Shown: one piece after another, positions 7,001 to 7,505 of the stretch
Numbering within the stretch: position 1 is the stretch's first letter
Layout: the number at the start of each line of letters is the position of its first letter
NCBI GenBank assembly: GCA_903924005.1
Contig: CAIXZV010000096.1
Coordinates: 1 to 7,505 of the forward strand
From: an uncultured Chloroflexota bacterium
GTDB taxonomy: Bacteria > Chloroflexota > Limnocylindria > Limnocylindrales > CSP1-4
DNA length: 7,505 nucleotides
Reading direction: 5' to 3'
Made by a program: the position numbers and the translations under genes
Notes under the pieces: model-generated
The model's input: the letters and a program-made list of their open reading frames with translations, nothing else
Told to the model about the DNA's origin: nothing
The model's database searches: none

Positions 7001-7416
7001 CCCAGGCGGATGCTCTGCTCAGTCTGGCGAGCGGCGTAGGTTAGGACGCGCTGCTTGCACAGGCGGACAAACTCCGCAATCCCGTAGGCCTCGATGTCGT
7101 GCTTGGAGGTGAAGCCAAGCGCCTTCTCGACGTTGACCTCCACCCACAGGCCCTGGCAGTCAAACCCGTTCTGGTAGCGCTCGTCCTCGCCCAGCATCGC
7201 GTGGAAGCGCTGGTAGAGGTCCTTGTAGGAGCGGCCCCAGGCGTGGTGGACGCCCATCGGGTTGTTGGCCGTGATGGGCCCGTCGATAAAGCTCCAGTGC
7301 GGTCCGCCTGCGTTCTGGGCGCGGAGGCGGGCAAACGTCCGGCGCTCGGCCCACTCGCGGAGCAGGGCGTGCTCCTGGGCGACGAAGTCTGGCTTGGCGG
7401 AAACGGGCTGGAACAT
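4090..7416 (-). CDS. ileS: Isoleucyl-tRNA synthetase, type 2 (IleRS2-like), with altered HIGH motif
   Basis: This 1108-residue cytoplasmic class I enzyme activates isoleucine with ATP and charges tRNA-Ile. The Rossmann core opens with GPITANNPMGVHHAWG. There GVHH (55-58) stands where HIGH is expected, and the KMSKS loop is PMHKS (663-667, followed by WGN). The CP1 editing domain keeps its threonine-rich peptide (WTTTPWTL, T270-T272) and H370/D379 in GTGIVHIAPGCGAEDY, so hydrolytic proofreading of Val-tRNA should be intact. CysX2Cys pairs sit at 228/231, 442/445, 530/533 and 573/576. The Ile/Val-type anticodon-binding domain includes LDRWIISR (W750) and DLSTWY (784-789). The C-terminal ~270 residues lack cysteine pairs, unlike the zinc-bearing tail of E. 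coli-type IleRS. Length, motifs and tail all fit type 2. The gene heads the visible operon and overlaps lspA by 4 nt. Function is certain; the motif changes are discussed in the findings. Confidence 0.97.
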   Translation of the reverse strand: MFQPVSAKPDFVAQEHALLREWAERRTFARLRAQNAGGPHWSFIDGPITANNPMGVHHAWGRSYKDLYQRFHAMLGEDERYQNGFDCQGLWVEVNVEKALGFTSKHDIEAYGIAEFVRLCKQRVLTYAARQTEQSIRLGYWMDWNDPAELLRLRDMLGEDPTQITTVQGPNGPVTDTVEMLVGRLGMPELGGSYFTFSNENNDLIWGFLAECNKRGWVYRGHDTMPWCPRCGTGLSQMEMNEGYQDREDPGLTVRFPLSERPGEALLVWTTTPWTLAANVAAAVGEELPYVRVRQGADTFWLGKGSLKRALRGPFEILEERPGKDLAGWTYTGPFDELPAVATAFAEAGYQHKVVVWDQVGEDEGTGIVHIAPGCGAEDYQLGHAIGLPVIGPIDEDGRYYDGFGWLSGKDAPEVAEEVVSNLEQRGFFYHLEPYTHRYPHCWRCSTPLLFRLVDEWYVSMGPVYDQPRETLTKEQVDASLRYQIMESVDQIRWIPGFGYDRELDWLLNMRDWMISKKRYYGLALPIYDCKACGAFDVIGGREELKTRAVAGWEAFEGHTPHRPYVDEVQIACPGCGEPVSRIADVGNPWLDAGIVPFSTLHFREDPDYWAKWFPADFITESFPGQFRNWFYAMLAMSTVLRREAPFKTIFGYATLFGEDGRPMHKSWGNAIEFDEAAERMGVDVMRWMYASARPDDNILFGWHAADEARRGLLVLWNVYSFFVTYARLAGWTPAVGAPPLAERPPLDRWIISRMAGVTAQVEARLRDYDVEAATRHLDGFIDDLSTWYLRLSRRRMSRSTGADRDSAFATLHDVLTALARTVAPILPFLSESIYGNLVASLDPAAPDSVHLSGWPAAELAPLRDAALEDAMAVARKAVDLSRTLRGQAGLKARQPLARLWVALPGRDVGELDALLELVRAEANVKVVDLIGDESDLVDRGVKVLLPKVGKKLGAQIPAVMAAAREGRFTINKDGTVTLVGLTLAADEVEIQATPRPGTAVAHDDGLVAIIDTVITPELRAEGDARELSRAIQDLRKEAELDLDARITLWVAGIGADLEPHLAGVAADTLADEIRRDAPPADLRVAAVKLDAGEAQIALRVIDAEGAA

Positions 7417-7420
7417 CTGG

Positions 7421-7424
7421 CCTC
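7421..7424 (-). promoter_or_regulatory. Ribosome binding site of ileS
   Basis: GAGG lies 4 nt before the ATG at 7416 and supports that ATG as the start. The alternative ATG at 7426 is in another frame and is not followed by an IleRS sequence. The GAGG overlaps the TGA of the possible upstream reading frame. Confidence 0.6.
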
Positions 7425-7505
7425 ATGCGGCGCGGTGACGACTCTTGGGCGGGCCGCGGCGGGGCACCAGTTTACGGAACACCGGCCGGTCCTGCGCCGA
7501 AGACC
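7423..7505 (-). CDS. Possible C-terminal end of an unidentified upstream gene (partial)
   Basis: One minus-strand frame is open from the right edge of the window to a TGA at 7425-7423, giving 26 residues that end in a basic, proline-rich tail (FRKLVPRRGPPKSRHRAA). The TGA lies 6 nt before the ileS ATG and overlaps its GAGG ribosome binding site, which is the spacing expected of an operon partner. Most third codon positions are G or C, as in the neighbouring genes. A second frame is also open across this short stretch with similar third-position GC, so the coding call rests mainly on the stop placement. The product cannot be recognised from so short a tail. It could equally be a non-coding leader of ileS. 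Confidence 0.35.
   Translation of the reverse strand, partial: SSAQDRPVFRKLVPRRGPPKSRHRAA

Noticed and set aside
4084..7044. A 986-codon open frame on the plus strand, antisense to ileS
   Set aside because: It runs in exact codon register with ileS, so it would be closed only by TTA, CTA or TCA codons in ileS, which this GC-rich gene avoids. Its translation is low-complexity (R, A, H, V, G, L) with no recognisable domain, while ileS on the other strand is unambiguous.
7454..7470. Resemblance to a T-box antiterminator core upstream of ileS (TGGTGCCCCGCCGCGG on the minus strand)
   Set aside because: The match to the conserved TGGNACCGCG element is poor. No specifier loop can be examined within the 89 available bases, and no terminator hairpin precedes ileS.
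7469..7474. TAAACT as a possible -10 promoter box for ileS
   Set aside because: It matches the consensus at four of six positions, but no -35-like hexamer lies 16-18 nt upstream, and the site falls inside a possible coding frame.
1..7505. An undescribed defence, mobile or secretion system
   Set aside because: Both strands were read. Every stretch is accounted for by the five housekeeping genes and the short right-end fragment, with no transposase, repeat array or atypical-composition island.

Overview
The window is a tightly packed block of housekeeping genes, all transcribed on the minus strand. It comes from a very GC-rich bacterium. In transcription order (right to left) it holds: the possible last 26 codons of an unidentified upstream gene; ileS (isoleucyl-tRNA synthetase, complete); lspA (lipoprotein signal peptidase, complete); an rluD-like pseudouridine synthase gene (complete); gmk (guanylate kinase, complete); and the first 583 codons of priA (primosomal helicase), which runs off the left edge.

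No intergenic space exceeds 14 nt. ileS and lspA overlap by 4 nt (ATGA), lspA and rluD by 8 nt, and rluD and gmk by 14 nt. A 14-nt gap separates gmk from a GTG-started priA. This is the layout of a single operon with translational coupling. It joins an ileS-lspA-rluD group to a gmk-priA group, without the rpoZ and coaBC genes that often lie between gmk and priA. No RNA genes, mobile elements, CRISPR arrays, long repeats, terminators or convincing promoters were seen.

The genes serve core growth functions: isoleucine charging of tRNA, lipoprotein maturation at the membrane, rRNA modification, GMP to GDP phosphorylation, and replication restart. The sequence style (high GC, a type-2 IleRS, a GKD-type guanylate kinase P-loop, this gene order) suggests a high-GC Chloroflexota member. 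An actinomycete-like lineage is also possible. This is inference from motifs, not a database match.

I found no undescribed system. The most interesting signal is in ileS: its class I signature HIGH is replaced by GVHH (residues 55-58) and KMSKS by PMHKS (663-667). A GXHH swap of the HIGH motif is known in a subset of type-2 IleRS enzymes, where it gives extreme mupirocin resistance, so this chromosomal housekeeping enzyme is predicted to be intrinsically mupirocin-insensitive. Secondary signals are matching acidic N-terminal tails on the neighbouring LspA and RluD proteins, and a strong dependence of Phe codon choice on the next base.
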